NCBI GenBank assembly: GCA_963677625.2
Contig: CAXXSW010000001.1
Coordinates: 62,001 to 126,000 of the forward strand
Direction: 5' to 3'
Source of the DNA: UBA1351 sp963677625
GTDB taxonomy: Bacteria > Bacillota > Clostridia > Lachnospirales > Vallitaleaceae
Length of the DNA: 64,000 nucleotides
A program made the position numbers and the translations under genes. Shown here piece by piece: positions 34,865-43,003 of this stretch (positions are counted from its first letter, which is position 1; each line of letters begins with the position of its first letter). The notes below the pieces were generated by a model that was not told the DNA's origin, searched no databases, and saw only the letters and a program-made list of their open reading frames with translations.

Positions 34865-35125
34865 ATGGCAAACATTAAATCAGCTAAGAAAAGAATCAAG
34901 GTTAATGCAACAAAAGCTGCTAGAAACAAAAGTATTAAAACTTCTGTTAAAACTGCAGTTAAGAAAGTTGTAGTAGCTATCGAAGCAAATGATAAAGAAA
35001 CTGCTACTACTGCATTAGTTACAGCTACTAGCGCTATTTCAGCAGCTCAATCAAAAGGTATTTTCCACAAGAATACTGCTTCAAGAAAGATTTCAAGATT
35101 AACTAAAGCAGTTAACAGTCTTTAA
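34865..35125 (+). CDS. rpsT: 30S ribosomal protein S20
   Basis: S20 is a helical protein of the small ribosomal subunit. The 86-residue product starts MANIKSAKKRIKVNATKAAR and ends with ASRKISRLTKAVNSL, and is rich in Lys and Ala. The ATG at 34865 follows GGAGGTG (34852-34858). It is monocistronic, with a perfect promoter, a structured leader and a terminator. It is divergent from the alarmone synthetase and convergent with holA, its common Firmicutes neighbour. Confidence 0.96.
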   Translation: MANIKSAKKRIKVNATKAARNKSIKTSVKTAVKKVVVAIEANDKETATTALVTATSAISAAQSKGIFHKNTASRKISRLTKAVNSL

Positions 35126-35145
35126 TGACTAATACGTAATAGCAT

Positions 35146-35190
35146 GGGCTTACCTTTCAACAATAATTTGTTGTAGGATAGCCCTTTTTT
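35146..35190 (+). terminator. Terminator after rpsT
   Basis: GGGCT...CC...CAACAA pairs with TTGTTG...GG...AGCCC, with small internal loops, followed by a run of T (35184-35190). Confidence 0.8.
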
Positions 35191-35222
35191 CATGCACTAA
35201 TATACTTTAATTCATCATCTTT

Positions 35223-36215
35223 CTATTTAGTAGATTTAAGAATAAACAACTCAAGTCCAGTTTCAAGATTAATCTTCCCTGTCCTTGATTCATACTCCAA
35301 TTCAACAAGTTCCTTAATCGTTGATTTAATCCTTTCATGACTAAACCTATTCCCTTGATTAATAAGTTTTCTGACAACAAAATCAGGTACCTTAAGTTCT
35401 TTGGCAATGTGACTATTTGTTTGTCTTTTTTCATTAAGTAACTTTGATTGATAAATAAGTGTATATTGTCTAGATATCATAAAGAGAACCCTTTGAATCG
35501 GTTCTTTAATCGTTACCATATCCTGATATAACTTCAGACCCTTCTCTCTATTTCTCATACCGAGAGCATCAACCAAATCAAAGATCTTACCCTCTAAATG
35601 CTTACTACAAACATCGTCAATAGCCTCACGGGTAACAATTTGGTCATGCCCCATATAATCAATTAATTTAGACACCTCCTTAGCTACACTCCGAAGTTCA
35701 TAGCCAACAGTATCAATCAGATATCTAGCATCATAACTGGAAATGTTCATTTCAGCTTTTTTGAGCTCTCTTGCAATATACTGAATCAATTCCTTCTCAC
35801 TTAAGAAGTTAAATTCAACAATGGTTCCCTTTTCTTTAACCAGCTTATACAATTTACTTCGTTTATCAACTTTCTCTTCTACGATCAAACACATAGTTGA
35901 TTCGGAAAGCTTCTTAAGGCCATCATGGACTCTTTCGTTCTTACTTTTGTTTTTGCTGTTAAAAAGGTCCAAATAATCAAGTAAGACTACACGTTTGTCT
36001 GCAAAAAATGGTAATGTTTCTAAACTGGATTCGATTTTATCAATATCCTTATTATCCTGGTTGAACTGGTCAAAATTCATCATTTTGTCCTGTCCATCAA
36101 AGACATTATCAACAATTCTCTCTTTATATACATCAATTAAAAATTTCTCTTCTCCTACGAATAAATATATAGGAGAAAAAGTTTTATTTTTAATCTGTTC
36201 TCTTAGTTGTTTCAT
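35223..36215 (-). CDS. holA: DNA polymerase III subunit delta
   Basis: Delta opens the sliding clamp during its loading on DNA. The 330-residue protein shows the HolA layout: an N-terminal AAA+-like domain with SPIYLFVGEEKFLID (about 13-27) and RVVLLDYLDLF, a middle helical lid, and a C-terminal collar domain with ELKVPDFVVRKLINQG. Its start overlaps the metallo-hydrolase gene by 26 bases, with GGAG upstream. It is the last gene of the comEC block and converges on rpsT. Confidence 0.93.
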   Translation of the reverse strand: MKQLREQIKNKTFSPIYLFVGEEKFLIDVYKERIVDNVFDGQDKMMNFDQFNQDNKDIDKIESSLETLPFFADKRVVLLDYLDLFNSKNKSKNERVHDGLKKLSESTMCLIVEEKVDKRSKLYKLVKEKGTIVEFNFLSEKELIQYIARELKKAEMNISSYDARYLIDTVGYELRSVAKEVSKLIDYMGHDQIVTREAIDDVCSKHLEGKIFDLVDALGMRNREKGLKLYQDMVTIKEPIQRVLFMISRQYTLIYQSKLLNEKRQTNSHIAKELKVPDFVVRKLINQGNRFSHERIKSTIKELVELEYESRTGKINLETGLELFILKSTK

Positions 36216-37143
36216 CGGTCAATGCTCCTCTATATGGTTTCACTTCATAATGGTCGTCAAAAACGACCACTTCTATCATACCACAATTCTTTGTAGAATA
36301 AAGAGGGATTTCATGGTTTTTATACCTAAGTTTAACCATATCACCTGGATGACCAAAAGTATTCTTTCCATAGGAAATTAGACCCGTTCTAGGATTGACG
36401 CTTTCGAGAAAACTATCAGTTGATGATGAGTTAGAACCATGATGTGGCACTTTTATTATGTCTGACCTAAGGTTAACTCCGCTCCCTGTCAAGATTCTTT
36501 CATCCTCTTCTTCAATATCTCCAGTAAAGAGCATCGAAAATTCACCATATATTAGTTTCATAACCAATGAATTATGATTCTCATTTTCTTGGTAATCCTG
36601 TTCTTTATATGGATATAGAATCTGAAATGAAAGCCTGTCTTTTGTCATCATCTGGCCCTTGCTTACATAAATAATCTCAATGTCTTCCCTCTCTGCCTCT
36701 TTAAGTAATTGACCATATAACTCATTAGCCTCCTTTTCTATATCAAGGTATACACTTGGAAGAATAATTCTATCTATATCTACATAATTCATTATTTCCA
36801 AAATACCTTTAACATGATCAAAATGTAAATGCGTTACAAAAACAGTATCAATATGCATTATTCCCATGTCCATAAGCAAAGGTAAAACAACCTTTATACC
36901 GACATTTTCACCTTTTATGTCCATGTCACCTCCACCATCAATCAGAATTACCGAATCTTCATATTTAACAAGGATACAATCCCCCTGACCGACATCAAGC
37001 ATATATATACTCAAAGGATCATCAATTATACTATTCCATAATCTTCCCAAAAAGAGAACCACAATCATAGGCAATAATAATGACAAGGCAAAGCGATGCA
37101 TTTTCTTCTTTAGTTTTCCTCTTTTAACTTTAGCCACAATCAT
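36190..37143 (-). CDS. comEC: ComEC C-terminal metallo-beta-lactamase domain, separate gene
   Basis: This 317-residue product corresponds to the C-terminal third of ComEC/Rec2. One membrane helix (about 15-38) is followed by the metallo-beta-lactamase fold with MLDVGQGDCILVKY, TVFVTHLHFDHVKGI (metal site) and VPHHGSNSSS. In ComEC this domain is thought to degrade the non-transforming DNA strand. Here it is a separate reading frame, overlapping the membrane half by 14 bases in the +1 frame. The overlap holds an A6 tract (T6 at 37146-37151 on plus); losing one A would fuse the two frames. AGGAG lies 11 bases before the ATG, so independent translation is possible. Confidence 0.85.
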   Translation of the reverse strand: MIVAKVKRGKLKKKMHRFALSLLLPMIVVLFLGRLWNSIIDDPLSIYMLDVGQGDCILVKYEDSVILIDGGGDMDIKGENVGIKVVLPLLMDMGIMHIDTVFVTHLHFDHVKGILEIMNYVDIDRIILPSVYLDIEKEANELYGQLLKEAEREDIEIIYVSKGQMMTKDRLSFQILYPYKEQDYQENENHNSLVMKLIYGEFSMLFTGDIEEEDERILTGSGVNLRSDIIKVPHHGSNSSSTDSFLESVNPRTGLISYGKNTFGHPGDMVKLRYKNHEIPLYSTKNCGMIEVVVFDDHYEVKPYRGALTDETTKRTD

Positions 37144-38539
37144 AGTTTTTTGCTCTCCTTGCTTGGCATCTTGTGACTAAAAATGTCAGAACAAGGTAAA
37201 GTAATAAATAATACACTAGCACCTCCCAAAATGACAATTTACCAAGATAAGTATAATAATCACTTCCCATCATGGAAAAATAAATAGTATATACCTTAAA
37301 TACCGCCATAGATCCACCTCCAACAAAACTACCTAAAGGAAGACTTAAACAAGACAGAATAAGACCACATATGCCAATAATATACTGATACATAAATAAG
37401 GGAACTAAAAGAAAGTTTGAAAACACACTAATCCATGAAAAGCCGTGAAAATAGTTCAAAAGTATAGGAAGAGTTCCCAAGTTAACTGAAAAGGTTACCA
37501 AGCCTAGCTCTACTACTGTCAATATTAACCGATTTGATATAATTTCTCTTGTAATTTCTTTAAGTCTGGGAAATATTAAATAAAGACTGGCAACCGCGCC
37601 ATAAGACAATAGAAAACCAACGTTCAAAAGATCCCATGGTCGAATTAAAAGGTTGCTTACTAAAATCAAAAAGAGGTTTCGTAGATTATGATAAGGTTTA
37701 TTATAATGTATGGAGAAGTTAAGAATCAATAGCATGAAGGTTGCACGCATACAAGAGATATGATAGCCAATTAGAAAATTATATATTAGAAGAAGGCCCA
37801 TGGTCATCCAGTAAACTTTTTTAGGTTTAGGTATAAAAAGAAGGAGTAGTTTATGTAAGAACATATATAAAATACTGACATGAAGGCCGGATATGGCAAG
37901 GAGATGTAATAATCCATGCTTCTTAAAATTTTCTTTCAGGGATTCACTTAAATTTGATTTGTCACCAAGTACCATGGCTTTAATAACACCAGAATAGGTC
38001 TTTGAATATATACTGTCTATTTGATTGTTTAAATACAAGTTAGATGTTTTTTGACCGTCACCAAGAGCAATCACAAATGGTGGTGGAAGATCATATCCTA
38101 ATATATCAACAATTCTAAAATCACCAATCTGTCGATTGGCCCATAAAGAAGTTTCTGGATTTATGACTCCAGGATTTGCATAAAATGCAGTTTTAGAGTA
38201 TTCTCCAACCAACTTCAGTTTTGTACCTCTTAACAAGCACTTATTCTTTAGTGGTAGATTTTCCAACAGTTTACTATTTATAATAGCGCTACCACCAAAA
38301 CCTTTGATAGGTCCATCATCTATATGGCGGAAACCGATCAAGTAAAAATCATCATATTGGGTGATTTCAGTGATTTTGATACTATAAATCATTCTATTTA
38401 CATACCCCTCATGATTATCTAGCCAATCTTTAGCCTTTATGAAGTCCAAATGGTAGGTACTAATTCTAATAGCAAGAGCCATTAAAAGCGTAATAAATAT
38501 CACTATATCTAAATGTATTTTTTGACTTTTTATTTTCAT
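37130..38539 (-). CDS. comEC: ComEC N-terminal membrane channel part
   Basis: This 469-residue membrane protein matches the N-terminal and channel parts of ComEC/Rec2, which carries single-stranded DNA into the cell during transformation. An early membrane helix (about 10-28) is followed by an OB-like soluble region. The competence domain has HGLLHLLAISGLHVSILYMF (about 208-227) and about eight further hydrophobic segments. It stops at 37130, just before the usual metallo-hydrolase domain, which continues in the next frame. The two parts together have the length of a normal ComEC. A real split, slippage-made fusion, pseudogene or sequence error are all possible. Confidence 0.88.
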   Translation of the reverse strand: MKIKSQKIHLDIVIFITLLMALAIRISTYHLDFIKAKDWLDNHEGYVNRMIYSIKITEITQYDDFYLIGFRHIDDGPIKGFGGSAIINSKLLENLPLKNKCLLRGTKLKLVGEYSKTAFYANPGVINPETSLWANRQIGDFRIVDILGYDLPPPFVIALGDGQKTSNLYLNNQIDSIYSKTYSGVIKAMVLGDKSNLSESLKENFKKHGLLHLLAISGLHVSILYMFLHKLLLLFIPKPKKVYWMTMGLLLIYNFLIGYHISCMRATFMLLILNFSIHYNKPYHNLRNLFLILVSNLLIRPWDLLNVGFLLSYGAVASLYLIFPRLKEITREIISNRLILTVVELGLVTFSVNLGTLPILLNYFHGFSWISVFSNFLLVPLFMYQYIIGICGLILSCLSLPLGSFVGGGSMAVFKVYTIYFSMMGSDYYTYLGKLSFWEVLVYYLLLYLVLTFLVTRCQARRAKNYDCG

Positions 38540-38560
38540 GTTAACCCTATAAACATCATG

Positions 38561-39481
38561 TTAATTACTATCATGATTTATCAGCGAATAATTCTTTACA
38601 AACAATCTGTTCATATCAAAATTACTTTTGAATTTTGATACAACCTTTCCATTGATCAATATTTGAACAGTAGATACATGGTCTAGTTCAATAAGTGAGT
38701 TCACAATAGAATAAACAAGCAGTCGTTCACTCATCCCTTCCTCTAATGTCATTGTAAGAAATTCAGGTGAAAAATCAATGAAACATATACCATTATGCGT
38801 ATACACATTAAGGAGTTCTACATTATCAGGAAGCACTTGATACTCTCCATGTTTTAATTGGTCAATAATTATTTCCTCAATTTTTTTATTTGGTGCAATA
38901 TCAATAACAACATCAGTTTCAATAAGCTTATCTATGTTAGGATCAGGATAATATATTACAGCATTTTGATACTCACTTCCTTGAATGGATTCATCAAAGG
39001 TTAATAGTACGTCTCGCTTTGACATACGTCCCATTTCAATTTCATCAAACACCAGTGGTTTTGAATCAATAAAAAACTCTACTTCCTTAAAAACATCAAA
39101 TGAAGTTAAGGATCTTACAATAGCAGTCCTAGTTTGAAGCTCTTTTATTGGCGACATTAAGTAGTAATCTTTATCAAAGTTAATAAAGACGATATGATTA
39201 AGAATATTAATCTGTTCAATAACCAGGCTAGATTCTAAGGCTGGTTCAAGTAAAGAATTTTTAACTCCATTTTGTAATTGAGATATGATATCCTCGGCTA
39301 GCTCAAAAGGCAGTAAGTCATTAGGATTTTTATCAAAAGGAAGAGGTTTTAATTGCCCACTTCCACTATCTAAAAAATAGAGAAGATTATGGTCCTCTAT
39401 TGGTAATGATGTCTCCTTTGTAGTGCATCCTACAAGATATACAAATACAATCAAGCATGCAATTAAGATTTTTTTATTCAT
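38561..39481 (-). CDS. GerMN-domain lipoprotein
   Basis: This 306-residue exported protein has a lipoprotein signal (MNKKILIACLIVFVYLVGC), so it should be anchored outside the membrane. Two GerMN repeats follow: one around residues 60-150 with INFDKDYYLM, and a second around 190-290 with CFIDFSPEFLTM. GerMN domains occur in spore-germination and sporulation proteins and next to WalRK-type kinases. I used the ATG at 39481; a TTG at 39502, with AAGGTG seven bases upstream, is equally possible. It overlaps the end of the histidine kinase gene and may modulate that sensor. Confidence 0.85.
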   Translation of the reverse strand: MNKKILIACLIVFVYLVGCTTKETSLPIEDHNLLYFLDSGSGQLKPLPFDKNPNDLLPFELAEDIISQLQNGVKNSLLEPALESSLVIEQINILNHIVFINFDKDYYLMSPIKELQTRTAIVRSLTSFDVFKEVEFFIDSKPLVFDEIEMGRMSKRDVLLTFDESIQGSEYQNAVIYYPDPNIDKLIETDVVIDIAPNKKIEEIIIDQLKHGEYQVLPDNVELLNVYTHNGICFIDFSPEFLTMTLEEGMSERLLVYSIVNSLIELDHVSTVQILINGKVVSKFKSNFDMNRLFVKNYSLINHDSN

Positions 39482-40958
39482 CTTCATCCATAGTGTTTTC
39501 AATTGATGGCACCTTCTTCTGTTTCAAGGGAAGTGTTATAACAAATTCCGTCCACTCCCCGACTTCACTCATACATTTAATAGTACCCTTATGCATCCTA
39601 ATCGTTCGCTTAACAATAGATAACCCCAATCCTGTTCCACCAGTTGCCCTAGATCTAGTTTTATCGACTCTATAAAAACGTTTAAAGATTTTCGAAATAT
39701 TTTCCTCAGAAATCCCATCCCCTGTATCCCTTACTGATATAATCAAATCTTTGTCATCTGTGTCCAAAGTGACGTTTACAACACCTTCAAAAGCATTATA
39801 TTTAATTGCATTCTCAATTAAATTAGTTATGACCAACTCCATTTTAGTTTCGTCAACCTCAGCGATAATCACCTGATAACTCTCAAAATAAATATTCACG
39901 TTTTTAACATCAGCCAAAGGTTTCAAACGTTTAATGACATTCTCAATCAAAAGATTTACAACAACATCTGAAAGAATTAGGGGATTATCCTCCTTGTCAA
40001 GCGTAACTAAAGTCAATAGGTCATTAATGATTTTGTTTTCCCTATCTACTTCATGGTTGATATCATTAAGAAATTCCTGATAAATTTCAATAGGAGCATC
40101 GGGTTGATGGAGCAATGACTCCGCAAGAACTTTTACTGAACTAAGAGGCGTTTTAAGCTCATGGCTTACATTAGCAACAAATTGCTTACGATTAGATTCA
40201 ATGGCTTCTAGCTCAATAATCATTTCATTAAAAGATGTAGCAATTTCTTCAATTTCCTTATTACCTTTAACATCAATAGGTTCACTCCTGAACCCATCAG
40301 AAAACTGTTCTATATGATCTAAAAGCTTCTTAAATGGCCGAGTAAATATTGAGCTAATGTAGTAACTTAAAATAGAATCTACTGCAATAAGAATGACTGC
40401 AAAAATTAAAGTCAATTTCATAAGTTGACTAATAGATGCATCAATATCATCAAAGCTATCAGAGACTACTACGACACCAACAACAGTATTGAAGTCCCTA
40501 TCAACAATAGGTATAATTACCATACCTTGATTAGTTTCCTCAATAAAGTAGTAAGACGACTTACCTTTAAGGCCCTCAGCCACCTCTTTAGTCGCATAAG
40601 ATTTTCCAACGTCTAGGTGATTGGAATCATAGAGAATGACTCCGTATGAATTAAGAACCATAGCACGTCCAGGTACGCTTGCCTGTATGGTAGCCAGATA
40701 ACTTTTGTCACGCTCTGCTTCAAAATACCCTGTTGTGACCAAACTGATAGCAATAGTATTTCCCTGACGATATAATTCCTTACGTTTTTCAGTTGTATAC
40801 GATTGATTGGTTGATGTTATAAAGATTACTGACAGCGCAATAACTGATATTAGGCCAATAAAAACCAGTGAAAAAAATAAGATGACCCGAATACTGCGAG
40901 CAGATTTCTCACGACTATTGCTGATAATAATAACCCACTCCCCACTTGGTTTGTACAT
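39474..40958 (-). CDS. Sensor histidine kinase, WalK/PhoR-like
   Basis: This is the membrane sensor of a two-component system, 494 residues. Two membrane helices (about 22-45 and 183-206) frame an extracellular sensor. A HAMP domain follows, then the phospho-acceptor box NVSHELKTPLSSVKVL (His near 268) and the ATP-binding domain with NLIENAIKYNAF (N box), DTGDGIS (G1) and GGTGLGLSIVKR (G2). The start at 40958 lies inside the response regulator gene and has a poor ribosome binding site. It is translationally coupled to the regulator. The signal is unknown; WalK and PhoR are the nearest types I can suggest. Confidence 0.93.
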   Translation of the reverse strand: MYKPSGEWVIIISNSREKSARSIRVILFFSLVFIGLISVIALSVIFITSTNQSYTTEKRKELYRQGNTIAISLVTTGYFEAERDKSYLATIQASVPGRAMVLNSYGVILYDSNHLDVGKSYATKEVAEGLKGKSSYYFIEETNQGMVIIPIVDRDFNTVVGVVVVSDSFDDIDASISQLMKLTLIFAVILIAVDSILSYYISSIFTRPFKKLLDHIEQFSDGFRSEPIDVKGNKEIEEIATSFNEMIIELEAIESNRKQFVANVSHELKTPLSSVKVLAESLLHQPDAPIEIYQEFLNDINHEVDRENKIINDLLTLVTLDKEDNPLILSDVVVNLLIENVIKRLKPLADVKNVNIYFESYQVIIAEVDETKMELVITNLIENAIKYNAFEGVVNVTLDTDDKDLIISVRDTGDGISEENISKIFKRFYRVDKTRSRATGGTGLGLSIVKRTIRMHKGTIKCMSEVGEWTEFVITLPLKQKKVPSIENTMDEDE

Positions 40959-41610
40959 ACTTCGGCGAACTTGGCTTCTTCTCTATCTTTTCTCTAAGGC
41001 GTCTGACATGAACATCCACTGTACGTACATCGCCTGGGAAATCATAGCCCCAAACAATATTAAGTAATTGTTCTCTAGAATATACTTTATTAGGACTGCT
41101 TAGAAAAAGTTCTAAAAGATCAAATTCTTTAGCCGTAAGATTAACCTCATTACCCTCGACAAAAACTCGTCTACTATCTTTCTGTAGTTCAAGATCATCC
41201 GTTAATATTGTTGTGTTCTCTTCTGACTCTTTCTTATCGGTTACATATTTATTACGCCTAATAATTGCCTTGATCCTAGCTTTTAGCTCAAGGATATTAA
41301 AAGGTTTTGTCATATAATCATCAGCACCAAATTCAAGTCCCAATATCTTATCCATATCCTCACCTTTTGCAGTAAGCATAATAATTGGCACAGTCGAAAA
41401 CCCCCTGATTTGACGACAAACCTCCATACCGTCTTTCTTGGGAAGCATAACGTCTAGGACTATCAGGTCATAATCATTGGCCTTTGCATAATTAACGGCT
41501 TCTTCACCGTCATATGCGGAATCAATTTCATATCCTTCCTGTTCGAGACTAAACTTAATGCCTTTAACTATTATTTTTTCGTCATCTACAACTAATATCC
41601 TTTTACCCAT
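40915..41610 (-). CDS. OmpR-family response regulator, WalR/PhoP-like
   Basis: The DNA-binding partner of the kinase downstream, 231 residues. The receiver domain has VVDDEK (acidic pocket), LIVLDVMLPKKDG with the phospho-acceptor Asp (about 53), TAKGEDMD and YMTKPFN with the conserved Lys. The C-terminal winged helix carries NLTAKEFDLLELFLSSPNKV and GDVRTVDVHVRRLREKI. It starts the regulator-kinase-GerMN-comEC-holA gene run and lies just downstream of comEA. Resemblance to WalR is visible in the receiver and helix region, but I cannot exclude PhoP. Confidence 0.94.
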   Translation of the reverse strand: MGKRILVVDDEKIIVKGIKFSLEQEGYEIDSAYDGEEAVNYAKANDYDLIVLDVMLPKKDGMEVCRQIRGFSTVPIIMLTAKGEDMDKILGLEFGADDYMTKPFNILELKARIKAIIRRNKYVTDKKESEENTTILTDDLELQKDSRRVFVEGNEVNLTAKEFDLLELFLSSPNKVYSREQLLNIVWGYDFPGDVRTVDVHVRRLREKIEKKPSSPKYVQTKWGVGYYYQQ

Positions 41611-41664
41611 TATTCCACCATTCCCTGCCCATTCATGATTGCTTATTTGATAATTTATCTATAC

Positions 41665-42348
41665 TTAATCCGAGACCTTTATAAGTCCCTTTATCGATTC
41701 AAAAAGGGATTCTTTAATTCCACTGACTCCCATTATTTCTTCCGTATGTTTAAAATTCCCATTTAATTGCCTATAGGCAATAATGCTTCCTGCTTTAGTA
41801 TCACCAATTCCAGGTAAATCCATTAATTCATCTTTTGATGCCTTATTGATATCAATCCTGGGATCATTTGCAGCCTCTTCTTGAGCAGCTATAATCATAG
41901 TCGTCTCTTCATCTTTAGTTGGAAAATATATGCTTTCACCATCTAAAATAACTCTTGCTTGGTTAATGGCTTTTGAAGAGCCATCAGCTGTAAGACCACC
42001 AGCCAACTCTAAAGCCTGATATACCCTTGAGCCCTTCTTCAATTCATAAACCCCTTCTTTTGAAACGGCTCCATGTATATGAACAAATACTGTCCTATTA
42101 GCACTCAAAGACTCTCCAACTTCTTGCGTATCTAAAGCATCACTAGAACCAATATGATTTTTCTGATCGTCATCCATCTTATTTTCAAAAGAAGAAATAT
42201 TTGAAGTCGATTTTTCTAAACTTTTATTTGAGTCTACTTGTTCCAGCACAAACTCAGTACCGGAATCATGTTCAGTGGTTCCATACAAGATTCCAGATAC
42301 CAGAACAAATAGAACTAAAACACTTATTAATATATATTTACTATTCAT
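41665..42348 (-). CDS. comEA: ComEA-like DNA-binding protein
   Basis: ComEA is the membrane-anchored DNA receptor for natural transformation. The 227-residue protein has an N-terminal membrane anchor (about 5-22) and a charged, Ser/Asp-rich linker. An SLBB domain follows (VFVHIHGAVSKEGVYELKKG, about 88-107). The C-terminal helix-hairpin-helix region reads DINKASKDELMDLPGIGDTK (about 173-192) then MGVSGIKESLFESIKG. Start at 42348 follows GGGAGG. It sits upstream of the two-component system and 4-5 kb from comEC, with which it should work. Presence does not prove competence; no comGA-type pilus genes are in view. Confidence 0.92.
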   Translation of the reverse strand: MNSKYILISVLVLFVLVSGILYGTTEHDSGTEFVLEQVDSNKSLEKSTSNISSFENKMDDDQKNHIGSSDALDTQEVGESLSANRTVFVHIHGAVSKEGVYELKKGSRVYQALELAGGLTADGSSKAINQARVILDGESIYFPTKDEETTMIIAAQEEAANDPRIDINKASKDELMDLPGIGDTKAGSIIAYRQLNGNFKHTEEIMGVSGIKESLFESIKGLIKVSD

Positions 42349-42372
42349 TTTACCTCCCTAAAAGGGAGTTCA

Positions 42373-42843
42373 CTACATGTTTATTTTTCTTTGGAGACGG
42401 CTACTGTAATCAATAACAACACGGTCATATTCTTTTTCCATTAGCAAACTATGGAACATAAAGTCAGCCGATGCTACATTCATGGCAATTGGAATGTCAT
42501 AAAGAACGCCTATCCTAAGAAGCGCTTTCACATCAGGATCGTGGGGTTGGGCTTCTAGGGGGTCCCAAAAGAAGACCATAAAATTGATTTCATTTTCAAT
42601 AATTCTTGATCCAATTTGCTGATCACCACCTAAAGGACCACTTTTAAAGCTTCTGACTGGTAGACCAGTTTCATTTCTAATCAACATAGAAGTTGTTCCT
42701 GTACCATATAAAAAATGAGTTGCCAGAACCTCTTTATTCTGCTTGATCCACTCAATAAGATCTTTTTTTCTGTTGTCATGAGCCACCAAAGCAATATGCT
42801 TTTGAACTCCCATCGTGTAAGATTTGTCTATTCTATTTTCCAT
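42373..42843 (-). CDS. mgsA: Methylglyoxal synthase
   Basis: MgsA converts dihydroxyacetone phosphate to methylglyoxal and phosphate, a relief valve when sugar phosphates build up. The 156-residue protein has IALVAHDNRKKDLIEW (about 17-32, with the catalytic-site Asp nearby), GTGTTS, KSGPLGGDQQIGSRI (phosphate site, about 67-81) and FFWDPLEAQPHDPDVKAL. The ATG at 42843 follows AAAGGAAG. It is separated from comEA by only 24 bp and may share its transcript. A promoter candidate lies at 42876-42904. Cytoplasmic. Confidence 0.95.
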   Translation of the reverse strand: MENRIDKSYTMGVQKHIALVAHDNRKKDLIEWIKQNKEVLATHFLYGTGTTSMLIRNETGLPVRSFKSGPLGGDQQIGSRIIENEINFMVFFWDPLEAQPHDPDVKALLRIGVLYDIPIAMNVASADFMFHSLLMEKEYDRVVIDYSSRLQRKINM

Positions 42844-42875
42844 AGTCTTCCTTTCAAAACATAATATATACCTCC

Positions 42876-42904
42876 ATTCTACAAAACTTTTGATTTACAT
42901 ACAA
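42876..42904 (-). promoter_or_regulatory. Promoter candidate for mgsA
   Basis: On the minus strand TTGTAT (42899-42904), 17 bp and TAGAAT (42876-42881). The -35 match is weak. It is back to back with the nadE promoter. Confidence 0.4.
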
Positions 42905-42922
42905 CAATAATAGGAAAATATG

Positions 42923-42951
42923 TTAAAATAATAAATAATTAGTGATACAAT
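42923..42951 (+). promoter_or_regulatory. Promoter candidate for nadE
   Basis: TTAAAA (42923-42928), 17 bp and TACAAT (42946-42951), 52 bp before the chosen nadE start. Confidence 0.45.
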
Positions 42952-43003
42952 CAATCCGGTGGTTTTACACCAAATAACACAAATATTATGAAGGATGGTG
43001 TTT

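Noticed and set aside
37140..37152. A AAA AAC heptamer at the comEC break as a programmed -1 frameshift site
   Set aside because: The heptamer is in the right phase, but a -1 shift runs into TGA at once. The metallo-hydrolase frame is +1, so classical -1 frameshifting cannot join the halves.
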